A stretch of 34,193 nucleotides of DNA, from positions 1 to 34,193 of the forward strand of contig MSJH02000802.1 of NCBI GenBank assembly GCA_001931875.2, given 5' to 3'. Position 1 is the stretch's first letter. Every line of letters starts with the position of its first letter. The notes under the pieces were generated by a model. It was not told where the DNA came from. It did not search any database and worked only from the letters and a program-made list of their open reading frames with translations. Made by a program: the position numbers and the translations under genes. Below are positions 21,666 to 31,791 of this stretch, piece by piece. The DNA is from Byssochlamys sp. IMV 00236. Taxonomy: Eukaryota > Ascomycota > Eurotiomycetes > Eurotiales > Thermoascaceae.

Positions 21666-23328
21666 ATGAGCGACCGTCCAAATCGATTACAGGCTAGACG
21701 TCAGGATGGAGAGCCAATTGACATCTGGATCATCGGCGGTGGAGTTGCGTCCCTAGCTGCTGCGGTTTTTCTGATCAAGGACGCCAATGTTCTCCCGACT
21801 CATATACACATCTTCGATGTCCATTCCGCCCTGGGAGGCGGCCTTACGAGGTACGGTGACCCCGAGAAGGGGTATGTGCTCCATCCGGGGCAGACTATCT
21901 CCTACCACGACAGCTGCGTTGAGAAGCTCCTCTTGCAGGTCCCGTCGACTCATCCAGGACCGACGCCATGGGATAAACAGTTGGTCCAAAAGGGAGAGGA
22001 CAGACGGCACGCGCGTCGTTTGACTCGTGCCATCGCCGTAGGTCCGTCAGGTCCTGAGAGATTGGACTCACAGAGACTTGGCCTCAACCTCCAAGACAGA
22101 CTCGGCCTCATCCGGATCATGCTGGAAAATGAGCAAGCTCTCGGCGGGAAGCGGATCTGGGAGCTTTTCGATGGAGACTTCTTTAACACCAAGTTCTGGA
22201 TGATCTGGTCGACGACGTGAGTCATCCCAACAACGCTAAGTCCGACGAGCACCGCTAACCCGGTTCTTCAGATTCACTTTTACGCCTCATCATAGTGCAG
22301 TTGAATTCCGACGTTATCTTCGCAAGTATCTCCACGATCTTGGAAATGGTGGAAAGTTGAGCGGACCAGACGAGATCCGCAACTCACAATACGAATCGAT
22401 CATACGGCCCGTCTCGAAATATCTCCAAGAAGAAGGCGTCGACTTCCGCCTCGGAGAACAGGTGGTCGATGTCTTGACCTACCCGGATAGCGACCCAACT
22501 ACTGTCTCAGAAATCAAGTTCCAGGGGGAAGATGGATCTGAAAAGATGGTCACCCTGGACCCATGCGACCTGGTCTTTGTGGCTCTGGGCTCGATTGGCT
22601 CTGGCTCTGTCATGGGAAGTAACGACGCTGCTCCTGGACAACCATCTGTCAAAACCTCCGCAAACGAATGGTCCCTGTGGGATAAGCTTGCTGGAAGATC
22701 GATCAAGTTCGGTAATCCATCCAATTTCTACAATAACCCTGCCTATTCAACAGTGGGAAAATTCACCGTGACCTTGTATGATCCTGAATTCTTTGATCTG
22801 ATCGCGGAGACTACGGGACTGGCGCCAGGATCTCAACCGGTCTTGTCATTGCCTAGAAGCAACTGGGATATCAGCCTGAATATCCCACTACAGCCAGTAA
22901 TCAGTAGCCAGCCTGATACGGTCAAGGTATTCTCAGGATGGGCTTTACACCCGGAAAAGAATGGAAATCATATCAAAAAGCCTATGATGCAGTGTTCAGG
23001 TGCCGAAGTGTTGCAGGAAATACTCAAACACCTCAATTTCCCCGACACTATCCTCTCGCATGCAGTAATGATTCCCTGCATCAGTCCACTTGCCACATCG
23101 GCATTGCTGCCCCGTTCTCACAACGAGCGCCCCGAAATCATTCCTCGTGATACAACCAACCTCGCACTGTTGGGTCAATTTGTGGAAATCCCCGACGAAC
23201 CATCGCTGACGATGGAATACAGTGTCCAGAGCGCGCAGTTGGCCGTGGACCATTTCATGGGCGTGAAAAAGGAGATTCGTAGGTCCTGGCGTAATCACTT
23301 TGTGGAAATGTTGGATTTGCTTACTTGA
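21666..23328 (+). CDS. MCRA / oleate hydratase family flavoprotein
   Basis: Two exons (21,666-22,216 and 22,272-23,328; 55 nt GT-AG intron) encode 535 aa. The N-terminal FAD site is DIWIIGGGVASLAAAVFLI (residues 19-37), followed by an acidic FD strand end and GGGLTRYGD. Family landmarks after the intron are FTPHHSAVEFRRYL, NSQYESIIRP, SGWALHPEKNG, KPMMQCSGAEVLQEIL and the C-terminal LLGQFVEIPDEPSLTMEYSV. Members of this family (myosin-cross-reactive antigen proteins) are FAD-dependent hydratases adding water to cis-9 double bonds of free unsaturated fatty acids. The motif normally RGGREM, which carries the proposed water-activating Glu, reads HPGQTI at residues 73-78 here, so hydratase activity is uncertain. 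The protein is somewhat shorter than typical bacterial enzymes. The ATG follows a short leader and is the first in frame. It is transcribed divergently from the AIF-like gene. Confidence 0.88.
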
Positions 23329-24227
23329 GCCTTGAATATTGTTGTTGCCTTGGGTTGCGCGAGTTTGGCTTCAATCCAGGTGGAAAGGCCCACTCTGCTC
23401 ACATGAAAGGGGACCATGATATCATATTGTTCTTAATGTCTACTACGGAGCTATCAATGTGTTTGCTATGATATGATAAGTATGAATGTTGTAACTAATC
23501 GAAAACAATGGGTTTTGCTTGCCGATGATGCCCTTCCTGGACAAGGTCAACAAATTCCCCGGAAACCACTAGAACGAGAGAACACAGGGTCTCCAGAAGC
23601 CCCCTGAAGTCATGATGCTTCTAGCCCAGAATTCCTTAGGACCCTTTGCGCGAAATACCAATCAGTCATGTTTATGGATTGAAGATAGATAAACCCCTCG
23701 TCTCGATTCTCATGATCGCCGCCATGGCCCTTATTGGTCGCTCACCGACAAAGCGACTAATAACAAGCTTATCCGCCGAAAAGAAACGAACAAACCAGAC
23801 ACTTGAATACTTATGACAGCTTCACGCAGGGCGTACCCCAATCAAAAATACAAGGCTAGTTAGGGCCTGAGTCGATTGCCGTCGTTTCAAATGATATATG
23901 GATCCCTGTCTACGTGGATGCGCGGGACTCGTTGCATGAAAATGCCCCGTTTTTCGCCAATACCGCCTTTCCATCTGGTTCATCTGGACCGTTGGACTGC
24001 AAAGGGTTGATGAAACGCCCGGACCAACATGTGCTGTGACTCGTACGGTGGCTTGCTCGTATTTAGGAATGTTTTATCATCGCTGCGCTGCTTCTTGGTG
24101 GTTGAATAGTTGTTTATTTGCTGTGATCAGTAAATAAAATCATTGTTAATTACCTCTTTTTTCCATCATATGCTTTGCGTACCGAAGTGATTGATCTACA
24201 CAATTTGATTTATTTCGGGCTTTTTCA
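23329..24227. other. Intergenic region, no recognised gene
   Basis: About 900 bases separate the hydratase stop from the next start. The left part is probably 3' UTR. The right part, ending in a T-rich stretch before the ATG at 24,228, is likely promoter for the unknown gene. No ORF of interest, TATA box at a convincing place or RNA gene was seen. Confidence 0.5.
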
Positions 24228-25382
24228 ATGCCTCCGACAACGGTGTCGACGTCGACGAGATCGTCCAAGTCCGGTCAATCGTCAAAATCTACTCATCATT
24301 CGGTGTCGCGCTACCGGATTCCGACGTTGGAGGTCAAGCAGGTTTATCAGAGAGTCAAGGATGAGGATGATAAGAAGAATACAACTATAATTGCCGTCTT
24401 TCGGGACAAGGCAGGTGTCGAGCGCATGGAAGAGAAGTGTCAGCCGAAATGGTGGAAGCTGGAATCTTGTAAGTGTGTTTGTTTCCAGGGACTAGAAGCA
24501 CGAGTCCTATGATGCAGTTTTACTGACGTAGAAATATTTCTAGCTGCCAAAATCATTCCCATCACCAGCGACAAGCTAGCCAGCACCATCGGTGATGTCT
24601 GTCGTATTAAACAACGAAAACGAATCTCCCTCCTAGTCAGCCCATATGTACCGGAGATCTCATTCCACGTGCCATCCTCCATCCGGAGACTCATCATCAC
24701 CCGATGTGGGAAGAAAGCTCAATGTGATGCCGACAAGGAGGATCACTTGATCATCTCTCGTTCCTCCACATTCTGTGGTGTGATGCTCAACAGATGGCAA
24801 GACCGCGACGAACAATATGACCGGCACGAGATCATGTTCAGAGGTGGAGTGTACCTCCGGCTCGATATTCTCGACACCAGTAACGGTGGGAAGAACGGCC
24901 AAGGATGGTCGCTATCGAACAAAGACCGAACGTCCATCTTGAGACAGATGGAGGAGCTTCTGGGCCCTCTTCAGCAGGATGATATTTCGTGGTGGGATAA
25001 GTGGAAAAATATCATCACCACGATCATCAGCCTGATGGCTGGAATATCAAAGCTCACTTCAAACTTGAAGGTGGGCGCAGCAGGCATCTACGTGACGCAT
25101 TTTACAGGCATCAAGGTCTTTGCAGGCGCTTTTGGCGCCTCAAGCGTCGTGTCCACAGCAGCCCCGGTCGCTGCCATTGCCTTTGGCACGGCCCTGGCGG
25201 TTTACTTTATCCCGTGGGACGATCTTCTTACGTGGATCAAACGCACCCTTTTTAACCTGTGGGATGTGATCTGGCAGGCATGGAACTGGGTGAAGGAGAA
25301 GCTCCAGACGATCGCAAGCAAGCATATCCACGACGACCCGCCTCCTCCCTATACTCATAGACCAAAGCGGGTCCGAATGTAG
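24228..25382 (+). CDS. Unrecognised protein with Gly/Ala-rich hydrophobic segment and PPxY tail
   Basis: Two exons (24,228-24,468 and 24,544-25,382; 75 nt GTAAGT...TAG intron) encode 359 aa of no family I recognise. Residues 1-28 are Ser/Thr/Lys-rich and probably disordered. Residues 30-230 look globular, with strand-like segments such as TTIIAVFRD and RKRISLLVSPYV. A Trp-rich, amphipathic stretch ISWWDKWKN leads into IITTIISLMAGI (about 236-248). A Gly/Ala-rich hydrophobic region follows at about 258-304 (KVFAGAFGASSV, APVAAIAFGTALAVYFIPW), compatible with one or two membrane segments. Then comes a second Trp-rich helix (LFNLWDVIWQAWNWV). The C terminus has DDPPPPYTH, a PPxY motif (residues 346-350) of the kind bound by WW domains of Nedd4/Rsp5 ubiquitin ligases, followed by a basic tail. 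A membrane-associated, ubiquitin-regulated protein is an inference only. Confidence 0.8.
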
Positions 25383-26363
25383 GCCTGCTGTATGCTAGGG
25401 ACAGCGGGACTTCCCTATGGTATGGAGAGATGAACCGGACGGTCGCCAATATGATAAACTTGGAGGACGGGAGATTGTCAGTGAGCGAGAGCGGATTATT
25501 CGTATCATTCCACCTCTCGAGGGCCAAGAGTCCTGCATTTGTTATCTCAATCGCATAATCTTCTGGAGGCTATCGTCTTGACCTCACTATCATGTTTTTT
25601 CAACGTTTGAACACGAATATCCAGAAATATACCACTTTTATTTTGTGACACCGTGAGGCCTGCCTGGTGTGCTTGAAGCATGACACATAGCCTCCTCACC
25701 ACTGGACGAGTTTCATACATTCTTTTCCCTGCTGCTGTTTATGGGTATAAGAGATGCCATTATGGAGTGGATTCCATTCTATGTACCGTAACTTGGAATT
25801 GCGTGGATTGCATGTATATACCTAATTCCTTGACGCAAGACATGGATGGCAAATTTGTTTCATTTTATTCGCAGGGTGCTGGAGCACCTCTTAATCGCTT
25901 ATATCTATTCTATCATAATAAATAATTTACTTCTTTAAAATGACCACATGGCAATTATTATGAATATCCCAACATCGCGTCCCTCTCAGAATCTCAAAAG
26001 GGGACATCATGTGATCATCGGAGATAAGTTTCCCGCCTTTGCCAACTGGCGTCCTTTACCATACCCGGCAATTAGTGGGCTGTTTGGGCGATCCCCGAGA
26101 ACATGTTGCCCTGCCAACCATCGTTTACCAGCGACCTCAAGCCCGAAGATCTGATGTCCAGGTTCTTATAACCAACTTCAACTCGACTTTACTGTGATTA
26201 TTATTCCCTACACTCATATTTTCTCAGAGCACATTCATCGCTCGTATTTACTCAAGGAGGACATTGGGATAGTTGCGCGAAGCAATCCCACCGCGTAAGA
26301 GAAAGAGAAAGAGAAGATTGCTTTCGACCCGGCTGGCCGATTTACGACAGTGATCAGGAAAAG
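25383..26363. other. Intergenic region, no recognised gene
   Basis: This is the 3' flank of the unknown gene and the promoter of the SprT-type gene. Frames at 25,680-25,925 and 25,948-26,154 have no recognisable domain or codon bias and are treated as chance. An AGAGAAAGAGAAAGAGAAG purine run at about 26,299-26,317 lies just upstream of the ATG at 26,364. Confidence 0.5.
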
Positions 26364-28489
26364 ATGGTCAGGCTTGCCTTCTCCAACCTGAGTATTCATG
26401 ATACTCCACGCATTGGAAACAAGCAGCGTGATGTCGAACCAAAGACCGTTCAGCGAACCGCCCGTTCCAAGAAAGAACCAAAGCATCTATTCGAAGACTC
26501 CGAGAACAGCGACGACGAAGGAACCAGGACGGCGCGAAAGCTATGGACGAAGACCAGCACCAATAATCTGAAGATCCGCTCTCCTACTAAGACTCCACGA
26601 CCTCCGAAGCCTGTCGCTGGTTCTGACTTTGAGATTTTCGACGATGGCGATTCGGGAAGCGAGGACGGTGATACGGAATTGTCCTCGATTACGACCATCT
26701 CCAATGGTGTGACGACAAGACTGCCACTGAGTCTTGCTCCAGTCAACTCATTCCTCCTCCCTCCCCCGAAAACAGTGCAGAGAAGACAGCCACGAGCACG
26801 AAAGGGAGATAGTGATGACTACGATAAGGAGAACGATGTCTTCGAGGGCGAAAGCTTTGAGCTGGAGGTGAGGGGTCGGGCTTCTCCAATCCGACGGGCA
26901 CACTCCAGACCTCTCTCGCAACGGCCTGGAAAAGGCAATGGAAAGGGCAAACAATTCACAAGCTACAGAGAGCCCTCGAATGAAACCGACGACAGCGAAG
27001 CAGAGACTGCGAGCAAGTTGGGGGAGGATACATTTGATTCCCTGGCAGATTTCATTGTTGGCACTGATGAGGAGCCCAGTGTTCATGAAAGTGTTGATGA
27101 AAGCATTAGCAGAGATATTGAGGCTGGGGCCCAGAAGACGCGGAAAAGACTAATCAGAGGAAGGAGACCCAACACAGAAGCTCAAATGAAGCAGTACCTG
27201 GCTGGTGGTGAAACCTTTGACACCCTTCGCCTGGAGCCTTCACTGCCAACACAAATTGATCTGGGTTCTCCTTCTAAGCCCCAGCTGAAGCCTTCGTGTT
27301 TGCCTCAGCAAGATCTCAGGAGCCCTAGCAAAATGAAAGACTTCATCAAAGAGGAGTCTTTCCAGCAAGACTCTAGTGATATGGGGTAAGGACCCCAATA
27401 ATAATCCAGCCCTCTGGTCTTGATGCTAACAACACCAGATCATTGTTGGATTCTGAATCGACGAGCAAAGCCCAGTCCGAAGAACCTGAAGAACCAGCGA
27501 CACCAGCGACACCGCCAAAGACTCCCGCGAAGGTGCGCCTCTTATCACCGTCCAAGCCTAGAGCGAGAATTCCAGAGTCCCCGCATCGAGAGAGCAGCGA
27601 TGCTTTCTGGAGCCAGGAAGTGATCGCCGAATGGAACGACCAGAATTCCCCCAAAAAGGAGGAGACACCTGGTCGCGCCATGCAGCGCCTCCTCCGTGCT
27701 CTCGGGGAACCGGTTGTCGAAGAAGGCAGCCCCTTGACATCTTCTCCCGGGAAGAACGGCCCAAAGAGCCCAAGTAAGACGGCTCTCAAGAAGGCGGAAG
27801 CAGAGCAGAGGAGAGCCGTTCTGCAGAGGAAAAAGGACTTTGACAATAAGAAGGCTTCCCTTGCCGAAGACTTCTTCAAGGTCTTGGATGACACCGTGTC
27901 CGACGGTCAAATCCAGAAACTTGCAGAGGAAACCGGTGGAGTCAAGATCATTTGGAGCAAGACTTTGCAGACCACTGCTGGAAGAGCCAACTGGAAGAGA
28001 GAAAAGCTCAGCGGAACTGCGTCTGAAGAGCAACCGACGACCAAGCATCATGCATCCATCGAGCTGGCGGAAAGGGTCATCGACTCCGAAGACCGCCTCC
28101 TCAACACGCTGGCACATGAATACTGTCATCTCGCCAACTTCATGATCTCCAACGTTCGCAACAACCCCCACGGTGCCAGCTTCAAGGAATGGGGCCACAA
28201 GTGCACCACCCTGCTCAAAGATCACCCGGTCTATGGTGGAAAAGTCGAGGTCACTACGAAACACAGCTACAAGATCAACTACAAGTACGTCTGGATGTGT
28301 GTCGACTGCGGCCAGGACTACGGACGTCACTCCAAGAGCATTGATCCGTCGAAGTCGAGATGCGGACACTGCAAAGGTGTCCTTCAGCAAATCAAGCCGA
28401 AGCCGAGAAACGTCACGAAGAAGAAGACTACCGAGTCCAGCGAGTCCGTTGATGAAGTAGTGAAGGGGGTGGAACAGGTCAGCCTGTAG
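26364..28489 (+). CDS. GCNA-type SprT metalloprotease (DNA-protein crosslink repair)
   Basis: Two exons (26,364-27,385 and 27,439-28,489; 53 nt intron, phase-consistent) encode 690 aa. The first 470 residues are acidic, Ser-rich and apparently disordered, with acidic patches (DFEIFDDGDSGSEDGD, 88-103), many SPSK/SPTK-type CDK sites and a KEN triplet at 155-157. The C-terminal SprT domain (about 475-660) has the zinc-protease motif HEYCH at 567-571 and a third His in NPHGASF (585). It ends with a zinc ribbon whose CxxC pairs are Cys628/631 and Cys649/652. Acidic disordered N terminus plus SprT plus zinc ribbon is the architecture of GCNA/ACRC proteins, which act with SPRTN and Wss1 in proteolysis of DNA-protein crosslinks in the nucleus. 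No HMG box was seen. Catalytic residues are intact. Confidence 0.9.
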
Positions 28490-29208
28490 AATTTTGACCT
28501 GTCTGAGCATCTTGCCGTATCTAGGGAGAGGCGTGTGAAGATGTGTTGACCTGCAGATAGAACTTTTGCACTGAAGGTGTTTGGGATTCTACTATTGGAG
28601 TTACTTGGGGGCGTTTTTGATTTTTGTAGCATACAAGCATTGCATGGTAGATATTGTGAGCTATTCATCAATGTTGAATTGTCCTCTGATCATACTCTTC
28701 CCCTTGGCGTTGAAGATTGGTTAACTAGGCATCTTGTTCTGGTTATTAGTTATTATTATATTATTATTAAAACTTCGAGCAGCTGCTGCCTCCGCGTCTC
28801 CCCACCAATCAGACGCATCTCCGCTGCCCGTCAACATCGACGGCCTGGGGACGTCATTGGGCGGCGGAACAGTCCATGCCGACAGCAGTTCAACAATACT
28901 ATGATTTAATATTGTCTCTATCATCCCTCTCACAGCCTTGATTTCATTTGAATCATCCTGCTGCAGTCAGGGTTACTGCTGCGATTTCAAGGGGAAGAGA
29001 ATACAACTAGCGGGGCAGACATCCCGCCTTCAAGTCCGCCCGATCTTGGGTGCAGTCGGGATCATCGCGTGATCGCGTGGCTCGATAGATATTATTCCCT
29101 GGAGGTGCTACGGAATACCCATGCACGTTGAATCGATCAGTCGGGATATTTCATCTGTTGTTGACAGGCCTGATCTGAAGATTAGTCGTGCGTCAACACT
29201 CAGTCAAC
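28490..29208. promoter_or_regulatory. Intergenic region upstream of mog1
   Basis: The tandem 3' flank of the SprT-type gene and promoter of mog1. A CCAATCA box (HAP/CBC-type) lies at 28,805-28,811, about 400 bases before the mog1 start, preceded by a TTATTATTATATTATTATTA run near 28,744-28,770. No other gene was recognised. Frames at 28,577-28,933 are chance. Confidence 0.5.
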
Positions 29209-30233
29209 ATGAACGCTTTTGATCAGAAGGACTTTTTCGGCTCCGCCATCGGCGGGACTGTGCCCCGCGGATGGATTGATGCGAGGTATGTATATGTTTT
29301 GGCAGCACTGTCTTCTTCTTTCATTTCCTTTTGGTATTACTGGTGCTTGTCATGTATGAGAAGATATGCCATGCACCGCTGTTTTTGCAGACCTCGATGT
29401 CTTATCCTGATTGTAGTTGCTGTTATGGTCCCCCGCATGAAGATCCTGCGGGACATGCATGCATTGCATATTTCTTAGTCCTATCACAACCTGCAGTGCA
29501 ATATTATTCTTTTGCTTTGAATTACAATAGAGACACCTTGATTTATTATAATTCTACGAAATCTGTCAACCTGATCGGAACTGACAAAAATAATGACAGC
29601 ACCCTCCGCGAGGTCCCCGACCACCAGGAGATCTTCCTCTCTCCCACTACGCTTTCGAATATGATTATCGAACTCAACGAGCAGGTCACGACCGAAGATG
29701 CCCTTTCCGCGCTGGGTAGCACAGCTACCCTCGACACCCCCGCCACCGATCCCCGTAGCGGTGTTCCTGCAACAACGGAAACGGTAGACAAGGCCGCTGC
29801 TCTGTATCATCTTCGCGACCTCTGCGACGACGGCGATGCCATGCAGATCATCAACGCACCACGTCCAGTCACCCTGGGCCGGTTCCCTTCCAATGGCTCC
29901 TCAGCAGTACCCGCCTATGCCGGGGTCGTCTCCTACACCAGCCCCAGACGCCAGAGCGGCGCTGGCCGCATTCCCGTCCACGGAGAAGGCGCCGCTGCCG
30001 GATCTAGCGCGATGGGACCGTTGACGAGCAAATTCACGTGCCATTTTCTGCTGGCGCGATTGAAAGAGAAAGCGACGGATGTGCTAGTATTTGTGAACGT
30101 GCCGCATGAGGAATTCGATAAGACGGGTGATCCCAGAGGGCTCTCGCGAGAGGAGGACCTGGCTAGTGGATTGGTGAATAAGATGATTGAGACGTTGGAA
30201 GTCAAGGACTGGAGTCTCTTTGGTTCCGCGTGA
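29209..30233 (+). CDS. mog1: Mog1-like Ran-binding nuclear import factor
   Basis: Two exons (29,209-29,285 and 29,600-30,233) encode 236 aa. Exon 1 gives FGSAIGGTVPRGWIDA. The join yields DASTLREVPDHQEIFLSP, matching the family pattern of a Pro-Gly-phi-phi-Asp turn followed by a R-x-VPDNQEVF-like strand. Later landmarks are NMIIELNEQV, AALYHLRDLCD, PAYAGVVSY, KFTCHFLLARLKEKATDVLVFVNVPHEEF and the C-terminal KDWSLFG. Mog1 binds Ran and helps recycle it in nuclear protein import. Loops around residues 70-85 and 125-160 are Ala/Gly/Pro-rich and longer than in yeast. The intron is 314 nt, unusually long here, and the exon 2 frame stays open upstream to 29,331, but including that stretch would break the conserved strand. 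The 3' splice site (ATGACAG/CACC) is the one that restores the motif. Confidence 0.88.
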
Positions 30234-30710
30234 GAAGTGATCTACCGGATGCGGAAGAAAGATAGCATGATATGGATCCATCCGCGTTTCTATTCTAGGG
30301 ATATTTTTTTTTTTTGGATGTATCGGAAACTCATTGAAGTGACAGGACGGGAGATCTCCACGGCGGAAAATATATCCGCAAGAATTGTGGCTATGGATAG
30401 AGGGGATTATTATGTGGCAGAAGTATCCAAATGATCTGTGCAAGGTCAGAAATAGGAGAAGCGGACGGAATCTCCAGATTCCCTATAGTCTAGATAGCAT
30501 CAATAACTATCATCTATGTGATCGAACTCACTCCTTGCAACGACGAGCTCGAGGAAATCTAGTTAAAAGCTTTTCTCCTGTTATTTTACCTGGTAAACAA
30601 TCTGCCTCAAGTCCGAAGCTAGATTTCATACCAGAACAGCACCACACTTGTCATAAGTCTGTTGTCATCTTCTCCCATTATTCCGTGATGCGAGACCGGC
30701 CCAGAAGCAG

Positions 30711-30750
30711 GTAGTTAACTAGGTACCTAGGTACTTGTTACTACTACGTA
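30711..30750. repeat. Palindromic CCTAGGTACCTAGG-type repeat, copy 2
   Basis: ACTAGGTACCTAGGTAC with flanking GTAGTTA on the left and TTACTACTACGTA on the right. It shares core and flank vocabulary with 20,091-20,123, some 10.6 kb away. Confidence 0.7.
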
Positions 30751-31049
30751 TTACCGTCTTCGATCTCGCAATGTCAAACTATGACCAGACCAGACCATAG
30801 TTATCCAGGAACATAACGAGCAATCAATCATCATCCGCAATCACGCATTCTCAATCCTTGATCTCTCGATCCGGCCAGCTCACTGTTTCCGGCCCAAGAT
30901 GCCGGGGAACCAATCACTCATCCTCCGTGCGCCTCATGTCATGTGATACGAACCCGGAGCAAGTGTGGCTGATACCGGACACAACCAATCAGAACCGCAT
31001 TACGCGGTCATCAACAAGGAAACGACGCCACATATCTTGGATATCATGA

Positions 31050-31065
31050 CGACGTCATGGATCGA
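31050..31065. promoter_or_regulatory. CRE-like 16 bp repeat, distal copy
   Basis: CGACGTCATGGATCGA contains TGACGTCG on the minus strand, a 7/8 match to the bZIP CRE TGACGTCA. An identical copy lies 547 bases downstream. It is about 730 bases before the awh11 start. Confidence 0.5.
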
Positions 31066-31596
31066 AATGAACCCAAAACAGCGAAAACGTGACCGTTTAG
31101 TTCCGGTTTTCGAGTGTCAGCCTTTTCTAGTTTACTCTGTAGTGAAGTTGCTAGGAGAGAAAAAACCTTGGCTGGGCGTGATGGCTCTTGTGGTCTCGAA
31201 CGTCAGCCAAGGATTATTGTTCTACCTTGAGTGATGTGATTTCTGTGGCTGAATCTGGATGCTCTCATACAACCCCACACTCTCATTCAGTGGAAGCTGT
31301 TTCCATGTTTGATGGCCTGTCGTTTGAGTATGTGGGGTATGGATGCACGGCCGGCGGCTTGGAGGAACGAGTAACGAGGAGAGGAATTCATGTGCCTGGG
31401 AACAGATGGGATGTATGTCTATCTGGAACCGATGGATGGGGTCAGGATCAGCGGTGCTGCTGCATGTCATTGACTGTACGAACTGGTCTGCCTAGGCCTC
31501 GTGAATGATTGTCCCCGTCGACGTCGGAGTGGGCGAAAAGTTGACTACTCCAGATGCAGACCAGGATTCGTGTAATATCATCATCTCCTGGCGAGT

Positions 31597-31612
31597 CGAC
31601 GTCATGGATCGA
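31597..31612. promoter_or_regulatory. CRE-like 16 bp repeat, proximal copy
   Basis: The exact second copy of CGACGTCATGGATCGA, 180 bases before the awh11 start and 56 bases before the TATA box. An AtfA/ATF-type bZIP factor is a reasonable candidate binder by analogy with other fungal stress genes. Tandem TGAATCGA words follow it. Confidence 0.55.
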
Positions 31613-31637
31613 GTGAATCGATTGAATCGAGGGAGTT

Positions 31638-31675
31638 CCCCTGGTGGAGTGTGTTGATTTCTTGGGTTATATAAA
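31638..31675 (+). promoter_or_regulatory. awh11 core promoter: CCCCT box and TATA box
   Basis: CCCCT at 31,638-31,642 matches the stress response element core. TATATAAA at 31,668-31,675 lies 117 bases before the ATG, a good distance for a TATA-driven fungal gene with a 5' UTR of roughly 80-90 nt. A clear TATA box fits a strongly inducible stress gene. Confidence 0.7.
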
Positions 31676-31791
31676 CCTCCTCAGACCTCCGTGAAATTTC
31701 CATTCTCCAGAAAAGCAACAACCACAAGACTTCCACACAAAGAATATCCAAGACTACTTCCTCTTTTTTTCAAAAAACAACCACCGCAAAC

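Larger units (their letters stand above)
30234..31791. promoter_or_regulatory. 1.56 kb regulatory region upstream of awh11
   Basis: A long intergenic region for such a small downstream gene. It contains T12 at 30,304-30,315, the second CCTAGGTACCTAGG palindrome (30,711-30,750), two CCAATCA boxes near 30,910 and 30,985, two identical 16 bp CRE-like repeats (31,050-31,065 and 31,597-31,612), a CCCCT stress box (31,638-31,642) and a TATA box (31,668-31,675). Frames between 30,385 and 31,508 show no domain and are treated as chance. Confidence 0.6.

Noticed and set aside
27545..28510. Long minus-strand open frame (321 codons) opposite the SprT gene
   Set aside because: It is fully antisense to the SprT domain and zinc ribbon, whose catalytic motifs are clear on the plus strand. 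The frame is a by-product of the codon use of that gene.
29331..29599. In-frame upstream extension of mog1 exon 2 as coding sequence
   Set aside because: It would insert about 90 residues of non-conserved sequence between the WIDA turn and the REVPD strand, which are adjacent in Mog1 proteins. GTATGT and ATGACAG splice sites join them exactly.
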